Positions 16,908 to 25,943 of a stretch of 64,000 nucleotides of DNA are shown here, one piece after another. Positions within the stretch are counted from its first letter, which is position 1; every line of letters begins with the position of its first letter. Below the pieces are notes generated by a model, which saw only the letters and a program-made list of their open reading frames with translations, made no database searches and was not told the DNA's origin. The DNA is from Paraburkholderia phytofirmans OLGA172 (GTDB lineage Bacteria; Pseudomonadota; Gammaproteobacteria; Burkholderiales; Burkholderiaceae): the NCBI RefSeq assembly GCF_001634365.1, contig NZ_CP014578.1:2294001-2358000 (forward strand), written 5' to 3'. Made by a program: the position numbers and the translations under genes.

Positions 16908-18194
16908 CTATAGAAAGCAGAACATCCCCACCACGGCAGCGGCCATCACGACCGTCGCCAGCCAGCCGACGACCCGCAGGGTGCCTGAAATGCGGAACGT
17001 CCCCATGATGTCTGGATTCGATGCCATTTTCATCACGAGCATCATGATCGGGACTGAGGCGACGCCGTTAATGACGGCACTCCAGAACAGTGCCTTGATC
17101 GGATCAATCGAGGTGAAGCCAAGGGAGAGGCCAATCACCGTGGCAAGAACGATGATTCCGTAAAACCGCTTGGCGAGCTTCGGTTCCAGCTCCAGACTGT
17201 TTTTCCACTCGAACGTTCCTGCCATCGCATAGGCCGCGGAGCCGGCCAGGACCGGTAGTGCCAGCAGCCCGGTACCGATGATGCCAATACTGAACAGCAG
17301 GAACGCAAATTCTCCGGCGATCGGTCTGAGCGCCGAGGCGGCCTGTGACGACGTCTGGATATCGGTAATGTGGTGCGCGTGGAGGGTCGCGGCCGTGGCG
17401 AGAACGATAAAGAACGCGATCAGGTTTGAAAATCCCATGCCGATCCACGTATCGAATTTGATCCGCTTCAGATTTGACGTACCTTGGGATGGCGCATGCT
17501 TGAGTGCGCGCTGCCCATGTCGTGCCCGCAACTCCTCGACCTCCTGCGAGGCTTGCCAGAAAAACAGGTAGGGACTGATTGTCGTGCCGAACACCGCGAC
17601 GACGGTTGTGATGTAGTCGCCGTTCCACGACAGATGCGGAAACACGGTCCGGATTGCGACGGTCATCCATGGAATCTGGACGGTGAACACAACGCCGACG
17701 TAGGCAAACAGGACAAGCGTCAGCCATTTGAGAACGCGGACATAGTTTCGATACGGAACAAAAACCTGCAAAACGAGCGAAAGCATCGCCAGACCGACCG
17801 TGTAAACATGCGTCGGTCCACCGATGACCAGATTGACGGCAGCGCCCATGGCCGAGAGGTCAGCCGCAATATTGATCGTGTTCGCCACGAGCAGAAGAAT
17901 AACCGTGCCATAGAGCAGCCATGCGGGATAGTGGCGTCGAATATTGGTCGCCAGTCCGTGGCCGCTGACCCTACCAATCCTGGCGCTGATCACCTGGATT
18001 GCAACCATTAGCGGATATGTCAGCAGGATCGTCCACAGAATGTCGTAGCCAAACGCAGCGCCCGCCTGCGAGTAGGTTGCGATGCCGCTCGGGTCATCGT
18101 CGGCCGCTCCGGTAATCAGACCGGGCCCTAACTTCTCGACCCACGAATTGACGTTGGTGTGCGGCGTTGACGACGGATCAATATCGGATTCCAT
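16908..18194 (-). CDS. Nramp-related transporter with non-canonical metal site, 428 aa
   Basis: Eleven-helix LeuT-fold transporter. Helix 1 reads GPGLITGAADDDPSGIATYS where classical MntH has D-P-G-N; here it is D-P-S-G (residues 34-37). Helix 6 reads FGTTISPYLFFWQASQE where MntH has the M-P-H motif; the metal-binding Met is absent. Such divergent members form Nramp-related groups whose substrate is often not Mn or Fe (Mg and Al carriers are known examples). I infer a changed or lost transition-metal specificity. A canonical MntH is at 31227-32537. Monocistronic, minus strand. Confidence 0.85.
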   Translation of the reverse strand: MESDIDPSSTPHTNVNSWVEKLGPGLITGAADDDPSGIATYSQAGAAFGYDILWTILLTYPLMVAIQVISARIGRVSGHGLATNIRRHYPAWLLYGTVILLLVANTINIAADLSAMGAAVNLVIGGPTHVYTVGLAMLSLVLQVFVPYRNYVRVLKWLTLVLFAYVGVVFTVQIPWMTVAIRTVFPHLSWNGDYITTVVAVFGTTISPYLFFWQASQEVEELRARHGQRALKHAPSQGTSNLKRIKFDTWIGMGFSNLIAFFIVLATAATLHAHHITDIQTSSQAASALRPIAGEFAFLLFSIGIIGTGLLALPVLAGSAAYAMAGTFEWKNSLELEPKLAKRFYGIIVLATVIGLSLGFTSIDPIKALFWSAVINGVASVPIMMLVMKMASNPDIMGTFRISGTLRVVGWLATVVMAAAVVGMFCFL

Positions 18195-18541
18195 ACGGGG
18201 TCGATAGCATGGGTATCGGAAGCGACGGTCGTTCGTCGCTGCCGTGTTGCAGCCGACCTCACGTCACGCCAAAAAGCTCCTCTGATCGTAATGCATATTC
18301 AGGAACTCGCGAACCGCGGACAGCATAAAGTCATGGTTCCAGTTACGGCTTTGGTCGCATCTTCGCCGGCAGGAAGACCATCTCTGGAGCGCGTTTCTGC
18401 AGAAGCCGTGCAAGGAGGGCGTCTCACGAAGTTCCTTCGGCAACTGCTGGTAACAGGAAAATGCCGGCCTTGCGGCCGGCATTTCGAACAGGTGGCGAGG
18501 GCGTCTGGTTGGTTCGACACCCCGTTCTTCGTCCAGGTGAC
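18195..18541. other. Intergenic with terminator
   Basis: Holds the terminator at 18459-18484 downstream of the PRC-barrel gene and the upstream region of the Nramp-related gene. No gene supported. Confidence 0.45.
18459..18484 (-). terminator. Intrinsic terminator of the PRC-barrel gene
   Basis: Perfect 11-bp stem (AAATGCCGGCC with its complement) around a 4-base loop, 58 bp after the PRC-barrel stop. On the minus strand the stem is followed by a run of T, so it would end that transcript; it may work in both directions. Confidence 0.8.
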
Positions 18542-19012
18542 CTAAAGATCGAGCCTCCGGCCTTCGACTGCGCCCCGGGTGGCCAGCCAGTAGGGCCGCT
18601 GGTTGTAGTACTCGTGCAGCGACGAACCCCACTGCGGGTCCGACATCGCGGGCCAATGGTCCTTGTCGAAGCCGGGCGCGTTTTTGATGCGTTCTGCGGT
18701 GATGTCGAGCCGGAAACACTTCTCGTTGGTGTCCAGGGTCAGCGCGCTCCACGGGATGGCGTAAAGGGTGTTGCCCATGCCCAGGAACCCACCGCTGGAC
18801 AGGACGGCGTACGCGATCCGGCCGCCACGCACGTCAAGCATAATGTCGGCGATTTTGCCGATATCTTCGCCATCCGAAGTGATGACCTTGTCGCCGTCGA
18901 GCGTGGCTGCCGCCATCACATCCGGCCCGGGACCTTCGCCAGTTCCGCCGCCGACAATCTTCGCGCCGCTGCCGCCCGTTGCAGGTTGGGCGCTGGGGTC
19001 AAGTGTGGTCAT
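18542..19012 (-). CDS. PRC-barrel domain protein, 156 aa
   Basis: PRC-barrel fold: after a flexible Gly/Pro-rich lead (about 30 residues) comes KVITSDGEDIGKIADIMLD, then GRIAYAVLSSGGFLGMG and AIPWSALTL. A C-terminal extension (GFDKDHWPAMSDPQWGSSLH, EYYNQRPYW) is shared with the paralogue at 33685-34161. PRC-barrel proteins act as adaptor or surface-charge domains; these stress versions are uncharacterised. The AGGAG ribosome-binding site is clear. Confidence 0.88.
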   Translation of the reverse strand: MTTLDPSAQPATGGSGAKIVGGGTGEGPGPDVMAAATLDGDKVITSDGEDIGKIADIMLDVRGGRIAYAVLSSGGFLGMGNTLYAIPWSALTLDTNEKCFRLDITAERIKNAPGFDKDHWPAMSDPQWGSSLHEYYNQRPYWLATRGAVEGRRLDL

Positions 19013-19151
19013 GATGTGCTCCTCGTGAAAAGACCAGACCTTCTATCCCGCAACCGTCATGCCATGGGCAAGTGCAGAGACGGATTGGTGCGCAACAGCT
19101 AACGTTACCTTCGTGCGAGCCCAAGGCAGGGCTGTCAGTATTAAAAATGAG

Positions 19152-19478
19152 TTAATGCAACTGTTTTTTCAGATCGGAAAGTTCGGCATGAACCGACGTG
19201 ACTGCACTTTTTACTTTCGCATCTACATTGGTTGCACGTTTACACGCCTGCTCTGCGCGGTCGCCGACGTGCTCCAGGTCGTCTATCCATTGACGCATGC
19301 GATTTTCGTCTTTCGACTCCATTATTTTTTTTGCGCCTTCGGACTTCTTGTCCAGCTGATCAACGCAGTCCATAAGCTCCTTGGGCAGCGTGGCGTCGGC
19401 GTGACAGGCCTGCGAAGCTTTCTCGATGGTTTGCTCCAGATGGGTGAAACGCTTCTGGATTTCGCTAGCTTGCAGCAT
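19152..19478 (-). CDS. Hypothetical coiled-coil protein, 108 aa
   Basis: The protein is almost wholly helical and charged (MLQASEIQKRFTHLEQTIEK to SVHAELSDLKKQLH), with heptad-like spacing and two Cys (ACHAD, QACKR). A GAGGAGGAGG site precedes the ATG at 19478; the frame is open further upstream without a start. It follows the PRC-barrel gene by its own promoter region. The pattern suggests a cytoplasmic oligomeric stress protein; no family name is known to me. Confidence 0.7.
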   Translation of the reverse strand: MLQASEIQKRFTHLEQTIEKASQACHADATLPKELMDCVDQLDKKSEGAKKIMESKDENRMRQWIDDLEHVGDRAEQACKRATNVDAKVKSAVTSVHAELSDLKKQLH

Positions 19479-20386
19479 GATGAACCTCCTCCTCGAAGGT
19501 TGTTCCACGGTAAGTTCGGGCGCCGTTTTACCGGATCCCAGCGTGGTACCGTCAGTCCCGTCTGCCTGAGCCAGCTGACATATTGCTGCGCCGCGGCTCC
19601 AAGCCAATTGACAAGTGGCGCCTTGTTTACTATAGAACTCTCCACTGCAATCAGACAGGTCCCGTTCCTTCCACGGGGCGGAAACGCGCTCGAAGAGCCC
19701 ATCCTTTTCTCAGACCGGTGAGGAAGTCCGCCATGGTGGTGTTCGTCTGGAATCGTGCAGGTCGCGGCGGTGTGCGCTGCATCAATTGACCCGCGCCGGG
19801 TTTTTTTGGGGGCGAGCGATCTGGTGATAACCGTGCACCGAGGCCGGAGGCGTCGCGGGATGATCTCAAGAGACGCGTTTCGGACGCGGGCGTTAGTCTC
19901 CGCGTGCGTCGAACGTACAGCGTTGCGAAAACTGGTTGCTCCATAGCCGCTCGATGGACTCGCTGGGGAGACGGGCGGCAGGGTCGATCACCCAATGGAA
20001 CAGGAACAGCGGCGTGACGCATCGTGTGACGGGTGTTGACCGCTACCGTACAGACCTGCCGTGTCGGAAGTGAGAACTTGTTGACGGACACATCGAGCCG
20101 CGACGTGTCCTCACAGCCTTTCCGCCGAACAGGCCGAAGAACTGCGCGCATGAGCGTCGCTCTGGCTTATCAAAAGCGCCGAGGCCGGGCTCCCTCCAGC
20201 CGTCATATCAAGCCAATGGTGAACTGATTGAGCGTGCGCTGTGCCCGTGCGACGCCGGGACTAAACCCGGCTGAGGCAGCGCACCGTATGTTCGGCGTGC
20301 TGCACTCATCTTCGCGTGGCTCCGTCACGTGTAGGTCGGCTACACAGAACACACCCGGGCGGCGTCACGCTAAACACGCAGGGAGT
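19479..20386. other. Long intergenic stretch with copy B of the recurring element
   Basis: About 900 bp without a supportable gene. It contains copy B (20035-20077) and, at 19789-19807, a short CCCG/CGGG hairpin followed by seven T, which could end a transcript. An 18-codon frame just before that hairpin (19733-19789) has a GAGGAA site but no recognisable product. Confidence 0.45.
20035..20077 (+). repeat. Recurring intergenic element, copy B
   Basis: GTTGACCGCTACCGTACAGA plus C (20035-20055), 14 bp, GTGAGAAC (20070-20077). No clear third box and no gene directly downstream on the plus strand. Confidence 0.65.
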
Positions 20387-20578
20387 TCAGTTCTCGTCTG
20401 ACCTGCTCGGTGGGTGCTCGTGCGGGACCGGCTCCGCTTCTGCGGCATCAGGAACGTCACCCGGAGTGCCCAGCGCAGGTTCAGGCGCCGGCGACCTGGT
20501 GCCTGGCGTAACGCCGTGGATGGGGTGATCCGGAAGTCCTGGCCGGTGAATCAGTCGTGTGGTCGGGTTTGGGGGCAT
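20387..20578 (-). CDS. Small Pro-rich protein, 63 aa
   Basis: Starts MPPNPTTRLIHRPGLPDHPI, followed by HGVTPGTRSPAPEPALGTPG and an acidic end. GGAGGAAATC is directly upstream of the ATG, a strong site. It is Pro- and Gly-rich and probably disordered. No domain or function recognised; it stands alone. Confidence 0.6.
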   Translation of the reverse strand: MPPNPTTRLIHRPGLPDHPIHGVTPGTRSPAPEPALGTPGDVPDAAEAEPVPHEHPPSRSDEN

Positions 20579-20979
20579 GATTTCCTCCTACGCTGACGTG
20601 GCCAGCAACCACCATCATACCTCTGTCGGAGACGCAGAACGTACCGGCTCCAAGCCCGGTATTTGACTACCTTCAGCGAAACCGCAGACTGCTGACGTGG
20701 CTCGCCGGGAGCGGCCGAGCAATAGCGCGCGTTGTGCCCGCTACGCACACGGACGGCAAGATCAATCCAGTGAGAAACAGGAAAACGGTATAGCCCGTCG
20801 AATGACGGGGGCGTTGAACGCTACCGTACAGACGTATGTTCTCGCAGGTGAGAGGTTCTCCACATGCCACAGACCTGGCGCAGCGCAATACATATCGCGC
20901 AGACGCCAGCGTTCGAGACTATCGCTGGTCATTCGGGGATAGTTTGACGCCCCAGCACCTGTTCCAGGGAGAACGGCCA
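20579..20979. other. Upstream region of the glycosyltransferase with copy C
   Basis: Contains copy C of the recurring element. The glycosyltransferase frame is open back to 20836, but the conserved start is at 20980 behind CAGGGAGAAC. Confidence 0.5.
20813..20855 (+). repeat. Recurring intergenic element, copy C
   Basis: GTTGAACGCTACCGTACAGA plus C (20813-20833), 14 bp, GTGAGAGG (20848-20855). Points towards the glycosyltransferase gene, about 125 bp upstream of its start. Confidence 0.7.
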
Positions 20980-22044
20980 ATGCGAATCGCACAGATTGCC
21001 CCGTTGCACGAGGCTGTTCCGCCGAAATTCTATGGCGGCACCGAGCGTGTGGTGTCTTACCTTACCGAGGCGCTCGTCGACCTGGGGCACGACGTGACCC
21101 TGTTCGCAAGCGGCGACTCGCACACGAAGGCGACGCTCGCGGCCGCGTGGCCGCATGCATTGCGCCTCGACCCGTCGACGCGCGACGTCCTCGCCCCGCA
21201 CTTCCTGATGCTCGAAAAGGTGCGCCGTGTCGCCCACGAATTCGACGTGTTGCACTTCCACCTCGACTATCTGCCGTTCTCGCTGTTCTCACAGCTCGAC
21301 ACGCCGTTCGTGACGACGCTGCACGGCCGCCTCGACCTGCCGGAACTGCAGGCCGTGTTCAATACGTTTCCGAAGGCGCCGGTGGTGTCGATCTCCGATT
21401 CACAACGTTTTCCGCTACCGCAGGCGAACTGGCTGGACACGATCTATCACGGTCTGCCGGAAACGCTGCTCACGCCGCAAACGCAGAATGAGCCGCCATA
21501 TCTCGCTTTCCTCGGACGTCTGAGTCCGGAGAAAGGAGCAGACGTCGCCATCAGGATCGCTGCACAGAGCGGTCTGCCGTTGAAGATCGCCGCGAAGATA
21601 GACAAGGCCGACCAGAGATATTTCAAGACGGAAATCGAGCCGCTCCTGTCGCAGGCGCACGTCGAATTTCTCGGGGAAATCAGCGAGCAGCAGAAGCCCG
21701 GATTCCTGTCGGGTGCGAAGGCGCTGCTGTTTCCGATCGACTGGTCCGAGCCGTTTGGCCTGGTTATGATCGAAGCGATGGCGTGCGGGACTCCAGTGAT
21801 TGCATTCAATCGCGGCTCGGTACCCGAGGTAATCGATCACGGTGTCACCGGCTATATCTGCGAAGACGTACAGGGTGCCATCGGTGCGTTGCAACGTGTC
21901 GATAACCTGTCACGTACAGAAATCCGCGCCCAGTTCGAGCGTCGCTTCAGTGCGAGGACGATGGCGCGCAATTACCTCGACAGCTATACGTCACTCCTTC
22001 AGGCATCAAGGCGCCCGGTGTTGCGACGTACCGCAACGGGCTGA
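20980..22044 (+). CDS. GT4-family glycosyltransferase, 354 aa
   Basis: GT-B fold retaining glycosyltransferase. The N-terminal half has the glycine loop in KFYGGTERVVSYLTEAL and DVLHFHLDY; the C-terminal half has LGRLSPEKGADVAIRIA and the E-x7-E motif region EPFGLVMIEAMACGTPVIAF, which binds the nucleotide sugar. Family members transfer sugars to lipids, proteins or glycans; the substrate cannot be named. No neighbours of a polysaccharide pathway are present. It is a lone gene behind copy C, so it may belong to the same stress response as the small genes. Confidence 0.88.
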   Translation: MRIAQIAPLHEAVPPKFYGGTERVVSYLTEALVDLGHDVTLFASGDSHTKATLAAAWPHALRLDPSTRDVLAPHFLMLEKVRRVAHEFDVLHFHLDYLPFSLFSQLDTPFVTTLHGRLDLPELQAVFNTFPKAPVVSISDSQRFPLPQANWLDTIYHGLPETLLTPQTQNEPPYLAFLGRLSPEKGADVAIRIAAQSGLPLKIAAKIDKADQRYFKTEIEPLLSQAHVEFLGEISEQQKPGFLSGAKALLFPIDWSEPFGLVMIEAMACGTPVIAFNRGSVPEVIDHGVTGYICEDVQGAIGALQRVDNLSRTEIRAQFERRFSARTMARNYLDSYTSLLQASRRPVLRRTATG

Positions 22045-22362
22045 TCGGCATCCGGACAGTTTTCCAGGACGAAGCGATGGCGCCGGAATCATGTTTCCAC
22101 ATGAAAAGCCGGACCTGTTCAGAACAGCGCAGTGGACCGAGCTATTGGGTACCCGGAACGGGCAGCGACAAATATCGAACCGTCCGCTGGCGAAGACCGC
22201 AACTTGACCCGATTCCCGAACGCGACCGGAAAGCGATACGCGTCCTGCGCGTCAAACCCGCCCTGTTCATCGGGACCTGTTTCGCGTTTCTGTACGCTGT
22301 CGTACCGTGTCCGCCGCCGCCCAGGCGTAGCGTCAGAAGCATCCAGGAACATCCAGGAGACG
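22045..22362. other. Intergenic, nothing recognised
   Basis: Plus-strand open frames are present but lack credible starts. Near 22290 there is a partial box resembling the recurring element (GCGTACAGAAAC on the minus strand). Confidence 0.35.
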
Positions 22363-22953
22363 ATGATGCTACGACGAACATTCATAAGGGGTACGCCCGG
22401 ATCCATCCTTGCCATTGGGCTCGCGGTTTCGGGCTGCACGATGACCGGGCAGTCCGACGCCAGTGGGCAGCAAGCCGACAAGCGTCACACCATTGATACT
22501 GGTGTCGACTCCACCCTCGCACGCCTTTACACCGCCGCCAACGGCTCGCATGAACTCGTCGGCAAGGCCCGTGGTGTGCTGGTGTTCCCGTCGGTCATTG
22601 CCGCCGGCTTCGGCGTCGGCGGCCAGTATGGTGAAGGCTCGCTGCGCGTTGGCGGCAGCACGGTTGGCTACTACAGCACCACGACCGGTTCGGTCGGGCT
22701 GCAGATCGGCGCACAATCGAAAGCGATCATTTTCCTGTTCATGACCGAGGACGCACTTGCCCGGTTCCGTAATAGCGAAGGCTGGTCAGTGGGCGGCGAT
22801 GCGTCAGTGGCTGTCCTGAAAGTCGGCGCGAACGGGAACATTGATACCACCACCGCGACAGCACCGGTCGAAGCGTTCGTGCTCACGAACAGCGGGTTGA
22901 TGGCCGGCGTGACGCTCGAAGGCACGAAGGTCACCAGGCTGAAGTCACTGTAG
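22363..22953 (+). CDS. YSC84/Ysc84-like lipoprotein, 196 aa
   Basis: Exported lipoprotein: signal with RR in the n-region (MMLRRTFIRG), hydrophobic core and lipobox VSGC. The mature part shows the Ysc84 (lipid-binding SYLF-like) pattern: ARGVLVFPSVIAAGFGVGGQ, GYYSTTTGSVGLQIGAQSKA, FLFMTEDALARFRNS and a final AFVLTNSGLMAGVTLEG. An AGGAG site lies just before the ATG pair (22363/22366). Family members occur in bacterial stress regulons and bind lipids; the exact role is unknown. Confidence 0.88.
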   Translation: MMLRRTFIRGTPGSILAIGLAVSGCTMTGQSDASGQQADKRHTIDTGVDSTLARLYTAANGSHELVGKARGVLVFPSVIAAGFGVGGQYGEGSLRVGGSTVGYYSTTTGSVGLQIGAQSKAIIFLFMTEDALARFRNSEGWSVGGDASVAVLKVGANGNIDTTTATAPVEAFVLTNSGLMAGVTLEGTKVTRLKSL

Positions 22954-23304
22954 CGCCCAAAAACAGGCGGGGCGGTGCTCGCGTGCCTGCGTGGCGTTTT
23001 CGATCCTGCCGGGACGTCATGCACAATCTCACGACATCGCCCTCTTCTTTCGCGGTTTTCGCGTGTCAATACGTCTGGCTGTCTGGAGCGCCGACGAAAA
23101 CCACGCGCGACGTCAGGATTGGTCACTAACGCCGGGCGGGATCCGGACACCCGCACTTCGAAAATAGCGCGATGACGCGGCGAGTCCGCAAGTTCGCGTG
23201 TCGCAGGCGATGCCGGTCATGATGGTCGCCCATCGTCCAGCCATGGTGCCGGCCGGATTGCCTGCCCGACCGCGGCGGCGGCGCATCAAAACCGGTGGCA
23301 GCCG
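22954..23304. other. Intergenic, nothing recognised
   Basis: Convergent gap between the lipoprotein and the exported PRC-barrel gene. Confidence 0.35.
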
Positions 23305-23697
23305 TTACTCAGGCGCGTACCTGAACTCCGGCAATGCTTTCAGGGACTCCCTGGTCGCGTCTGGCAGCCGCATCTGCTTGTCGACGACCTGAAGGCTGCC
23401 AAACGGTACTGCGACGAGATGGGTTCCCATACCGAGAAACCCGCCTACCGAGAGGATGACGTAGGGAACCCGATCGGTTGGGCTGACGATCAGATCGTCA
23501 ATTGTTCCGATGTTGTCCTTGTTGCGGTTATAGACGGGCGATCCGTTGATCCTGGAGGCCCGGTACCCCGTCGCCAGCTGGACGACATCAACGCGCTTCG
23601 CCGTGATGGATTGTGGCGTTCCCTGAGCCCACAGCGTTCCCGTGATCAGGGCCGTTCCGAGAACAGCCACCGATACCAGCGTGATAACCCGTTTCAT
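23305..23697 (-). CDS. Exported PRC-barrel protein, 130 aa
   Basis: A Sec signal peptide (MKRVITLVSVAVLGTALITG, cleavage near LWAQG) precedes a PRC-barrel: INGSPVYNRNKDNIGTIDDL, VPYVILSVGGFLGMGTHLVA and the strand VPFGSL. The usual D/G of the first strand is kept. I start at the ATG giving the signal peptide; the longer frame upstream is unlikely. Periplasmic, unlike the two cytoplasmic PRC-barrel paralogues. It is followed downstream on the same strand by no close gene, while CsbD lies upstream. Confidence 0.85.
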   Translation of the reverse strand: MKRVITLVSVAVLGTALITGTLWAQGTPQSITAKRVDVVQLATGYRASRINGSPVYNRNKDNIGTIDDLIVSPTDRVPYVILSVGGFLGMGTHLVAVPFGSLQVVDKQMRLPDATRESLKALPEFRYAPE

Positions 23698-23786
23698 CGT
23701 GCACCCCGCGGTTCGAAAGCATACGTTGGGAGGCGTCACGCGAGCACCCACTACGTGACGCCTCAAGACCTGCCGGCGCGAACAGC

Positions 23787-23963
23787 CTACGGCTGCTTCT
23801 TCAGTTGCTCCTTTGCATCGCCGTACGCGGCCCGTGTCTTGCCGGCGACCTCTTCGACCTTACCCTTCACCTGGGTCGTTTCGCTTCCCGTGGCTTTGCC
23901 GACAGCTTCCTTGACCTTTCCCTTTGCTTCCTCGACGCGGCCTTTCACCTGATCCTTGTTCAT
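23787..23963 (-). CDS. CsbD-family stress protein, 58 aa
   Basis: MNKDQVKGRVEEAKGKVKEA, VGKATGSETTQVKGKVEEVA and GKTRAAYGDAKEQLKKQP show the repeated K-G-K/E-E pattern of CsbD, a small general-stress protein abundant under stress, whose function is unclear. AAGGAG lies 7 bases before the ATG. Very Lys/Glu-rich and probably disordered until bound. On the same strand as the exported PRC-barrel gene 90 bp downstream, so they may be co-transcribed. Confidence 0.92.
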   Translation of the reverse strand: MNKDQVKGRVEEAKGKVKEAVGKATGSETTQVKGKVEEVAGKTRAAYGDAKEQLKKQP

Positions 23964-24087
23964 GACACTGCTCCTTGAAAATGACGGATGACCGAACTTC
24001 TCGACGCGTGCAGGCTACGCGTTTTTCTTATGGGACGGCCCGGCGACGGCTACCCGCGAAGGAATCATCCAGACAGGAATTTCGTGC

Positions 24088-24243
24088 TTATATCCGGCCC
24101 AGAAGCAGCAATACAAGCACAACGACTAACACAACGCCTAACAGACCGCTGGGCATATAGCCCCACGAACGGCTGTGCGGCCAGGTCGGTATCGCACCGA
24201 TCAACACCAGCACCAGCACGACTATCAATATTGTTCCCAGCAT
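24088..24243 (-). CDS. DUF3309-family small membrane protein, 51 aa
   Basis: Two hydrophobic helices (MLGTILIVVLVLVLIGAIPT and GVVLVVVLVLLLLGRI) joined by WPHSRSWGYMPSG. That loop with W-P-x-S-x-x-W-G-Y-x-P is the DUF3309 signature. AGGAGAGG precedes the ATG; the long open frame upstream is not coding. Inner-membrane protein of unknown role, common in stress gene clusters. Confidence 0.9.
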   Translation of the reverse strand: MLGTILIVVLVLVLIGAIPTWPHSRSWGYMPSGLLGVVLVVVLVLLLLGRI

Positions 24244-24772
24244 GGAACCTCTCCTTCGGACTCCGTGTTCAACACAGCCTGTCGCCGCTCTCTCGCCAGA
24301 TGCACTGAATCTTCTGGCCTTTCGGAGGTTTCTCCGCAAAATTAAAAGTGATGCTGACCGGCATCCGCACAATCCGGACGAAACCCGCCCTGTAGCGTGA
24401 GCCTGGCATTGATTTGCCACCCAGTCGGTACGGTAGTGGACATCGGGATTTCTTTTTTTCCGCCCGGAGTTCGCGACTGCCGCGTGCCGGGATACGGCTG
24501 CCAGGGGGCATGCCCGGGCTGTCAGTCCGACTGCACTCTCACCGGCCAGGAGATCGTTCGGGGCGATCCAGATGACGCTCTGCAATACACTAGCCAAAGC
24601 GCGGTATTCTGTTCAGCAGTGGTCCGGTCGCGGACGAAAATTTCCCCCTTTCACGCCAGGGTTCTATCGCGTGCCCGCCCTGATAAAGCGCGCCAGCCGT
24701 ATTCGGCTGGAATGCTGCAGAGGGTATTGCGGTAGCCCTGCGCTGCTCGCCCGCGCAGGAATGAAGCGCGGT
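24244..24772. other. Intergenic, nothing recognised
   Basis: Over 500 bp between the DUF3309 gene and the Crp/Fnr gene tail. Open frames on both strands are not supported by starts or recognisable products. Confidence 0.35.
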
Positions 24773-25492
24773 TTATATCGCCTTCAGATCGGGCAGCAGC
24801 CGGTCGAACTCCCGCTTCACCACGCCGTAGCATTCGCACACGCGCTTTTCGAGCCCCGGTCGATCCAGTACCTCGATATGGCCATGACCGTAGCGGATCA
24901 GCCCCGCCTCCTGCAGTTTCAGCGCCGCCTCCGTCACGCCGGATCTCCGCACGCCAAGCATGTTGGCGATCAGTTCCTGCGTCATCTTCAGCTCGTTTGA
25001 CGGCAGGCGGTCCATGCTAAGCAGCAGCCAGCGGCACAACTGCTGGTCGATCGAATGATGCCGGTTGCAAACGGCGGTCTGGGCCATCTGGGTGATCAAT
25101 GCCTGGGTATAGCGCAGCAATAACCGCTGAACCGGGCCGGCGCGATGAAATTCCTCTTTCAGGATGCGCGCATCCAGTCGATACGCCCGGCCTGCGCTTT
25201 GCACGACTGCCCGGTTTGGCGTCGTTTCACCGCCCATGAAGAGCGCAATACCGACGATTCCTTCGTTGCCCACGATCGCAATCTCGGCGGACGCGCCGTC
25301 CTCCATCACATAGAGCAGCGATACGATGGACGTGGTCGGAAAATAGACGTGATCAAGGCGGTCGCCAGACTCGTACACGACCTGCCCCAGGGGCATTTCA
25401 ACCGGTACGAGATGCGGCGCCACGCGCGTCCGCTCTGCTTCCGGCAGAACCGAAAGCAGGTGGTTTTCTCCGGAATGATGTCCGTTTTCCAT
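24773..25492 (-). CDS. Crp/Fnr-family transcription regulator, 239 aa
   Basis: The N-terminal cyclic-nucleotide-binding-like barrel covers about residues 15-130 (VPVEMPLGQVVYESGDRLDH, AIVGNEGIVGIALFMGGETT). The C-terminal winged helix (KMTQELIANMLGVRRSGVTE, AALKLQEAGLIRYGHGHIEV) covers about 165-220. There are no Fnr-type N-terminal Cys clusters, and the cAMP-contact arginine motif is not obvious, so the ligand is unknown. A GGGGAG site precedes the ATG. It sits among stress genes and could control some of them; no binding site can be shown. Confidence 0.88.
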   Translation of the reverse strand: MENGHHSGENHLLSVLPEAERTRVAPHLVPVEMPLGQVVYESGDRLDHVYFPTTSIVSLLYVMEDGASAEIAIVGNEGIVGIALFMGGETTPNRAVVQSAGRAYRLDARILKEEFHRAGPVQRLLLRYTQALITQMAQTAVCNRHHSIDQQLCRWLLLSMDRLPSNELKMTQELIANMLGVRRSGVTEAALKLQEAGLIRYGHGHIEVLDRPGLEKRVCECYGVVKREFDRLLPDLKAI

Positions 25493-25796
25493 GTCCCGCT
25501 CCCCACCATCCTGTCCGGAAACTGCATCGTTTTCGCAGAATTGTTCTTAACAGTATCAGGCATCAACGGCAGTTGCATGAAAGCAGCAGACGGATGGGCG
25601 AGGATACCGACCCTGACTAAACCTGTTTAAATTATAGTTCGCGCGCGCGGTGGCGCGTCGTGGGCGGGGCTGCAACGGCCACCGGCCATGGCTCAACGGG
25701 GTCTGCGCTGACAGGTCTGTCAACTGCAAGGGGGGTGTCGTCTGCGGGCTGGCAGGCTCAACAGCAGACTGAAATGTGTGGCCGCATTGCCCGCCG
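25493..25796. other. Promoter region of the Crp/Fnr gene, nothing else recognised
   Basis: No gene supported between the regulator and the split kinase tail. Confidence 0.35.
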
Positions 25797-25896
25797 TCAC
25801 GCCGGCTCGCGAGCCTTGCGTCGTTCCAGCACGATCGGCAGCCGTAGGGTGAGTTCGCTGCCCGTACCGGGGCCGGCACTGGTCGCCGACTGAAGT
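25797..25896 (-). pseudogene. C-terminal tail of the split histidine kinase
   Basis: Reads on from the element end: SAGPGTGSELTLRLPIVLER, RKAREPA, stop. The G-T-G-S-E-(F/L)-x-(V/L)-R-L-P ending is the last strand of a histidine kinase ATPase domain. The rest of the gene is on the far side of the IS3 element (28586-29366), same strand, so this is the cut-off end. Confidence 0.8.
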
Positions 25897-25943
25897 TGAC
25901 CCGCAAAATCGGACGCCTATTCTTTTGAAGAGGCGGTGCCGAA

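Noticed and set aside
19733..19789. 18-codon frame with GAGGAA upstream, followed by a hairpin and T run
   Set aside because: Too short and with no hydrophobic or other feature. Listed only in the gap entry.
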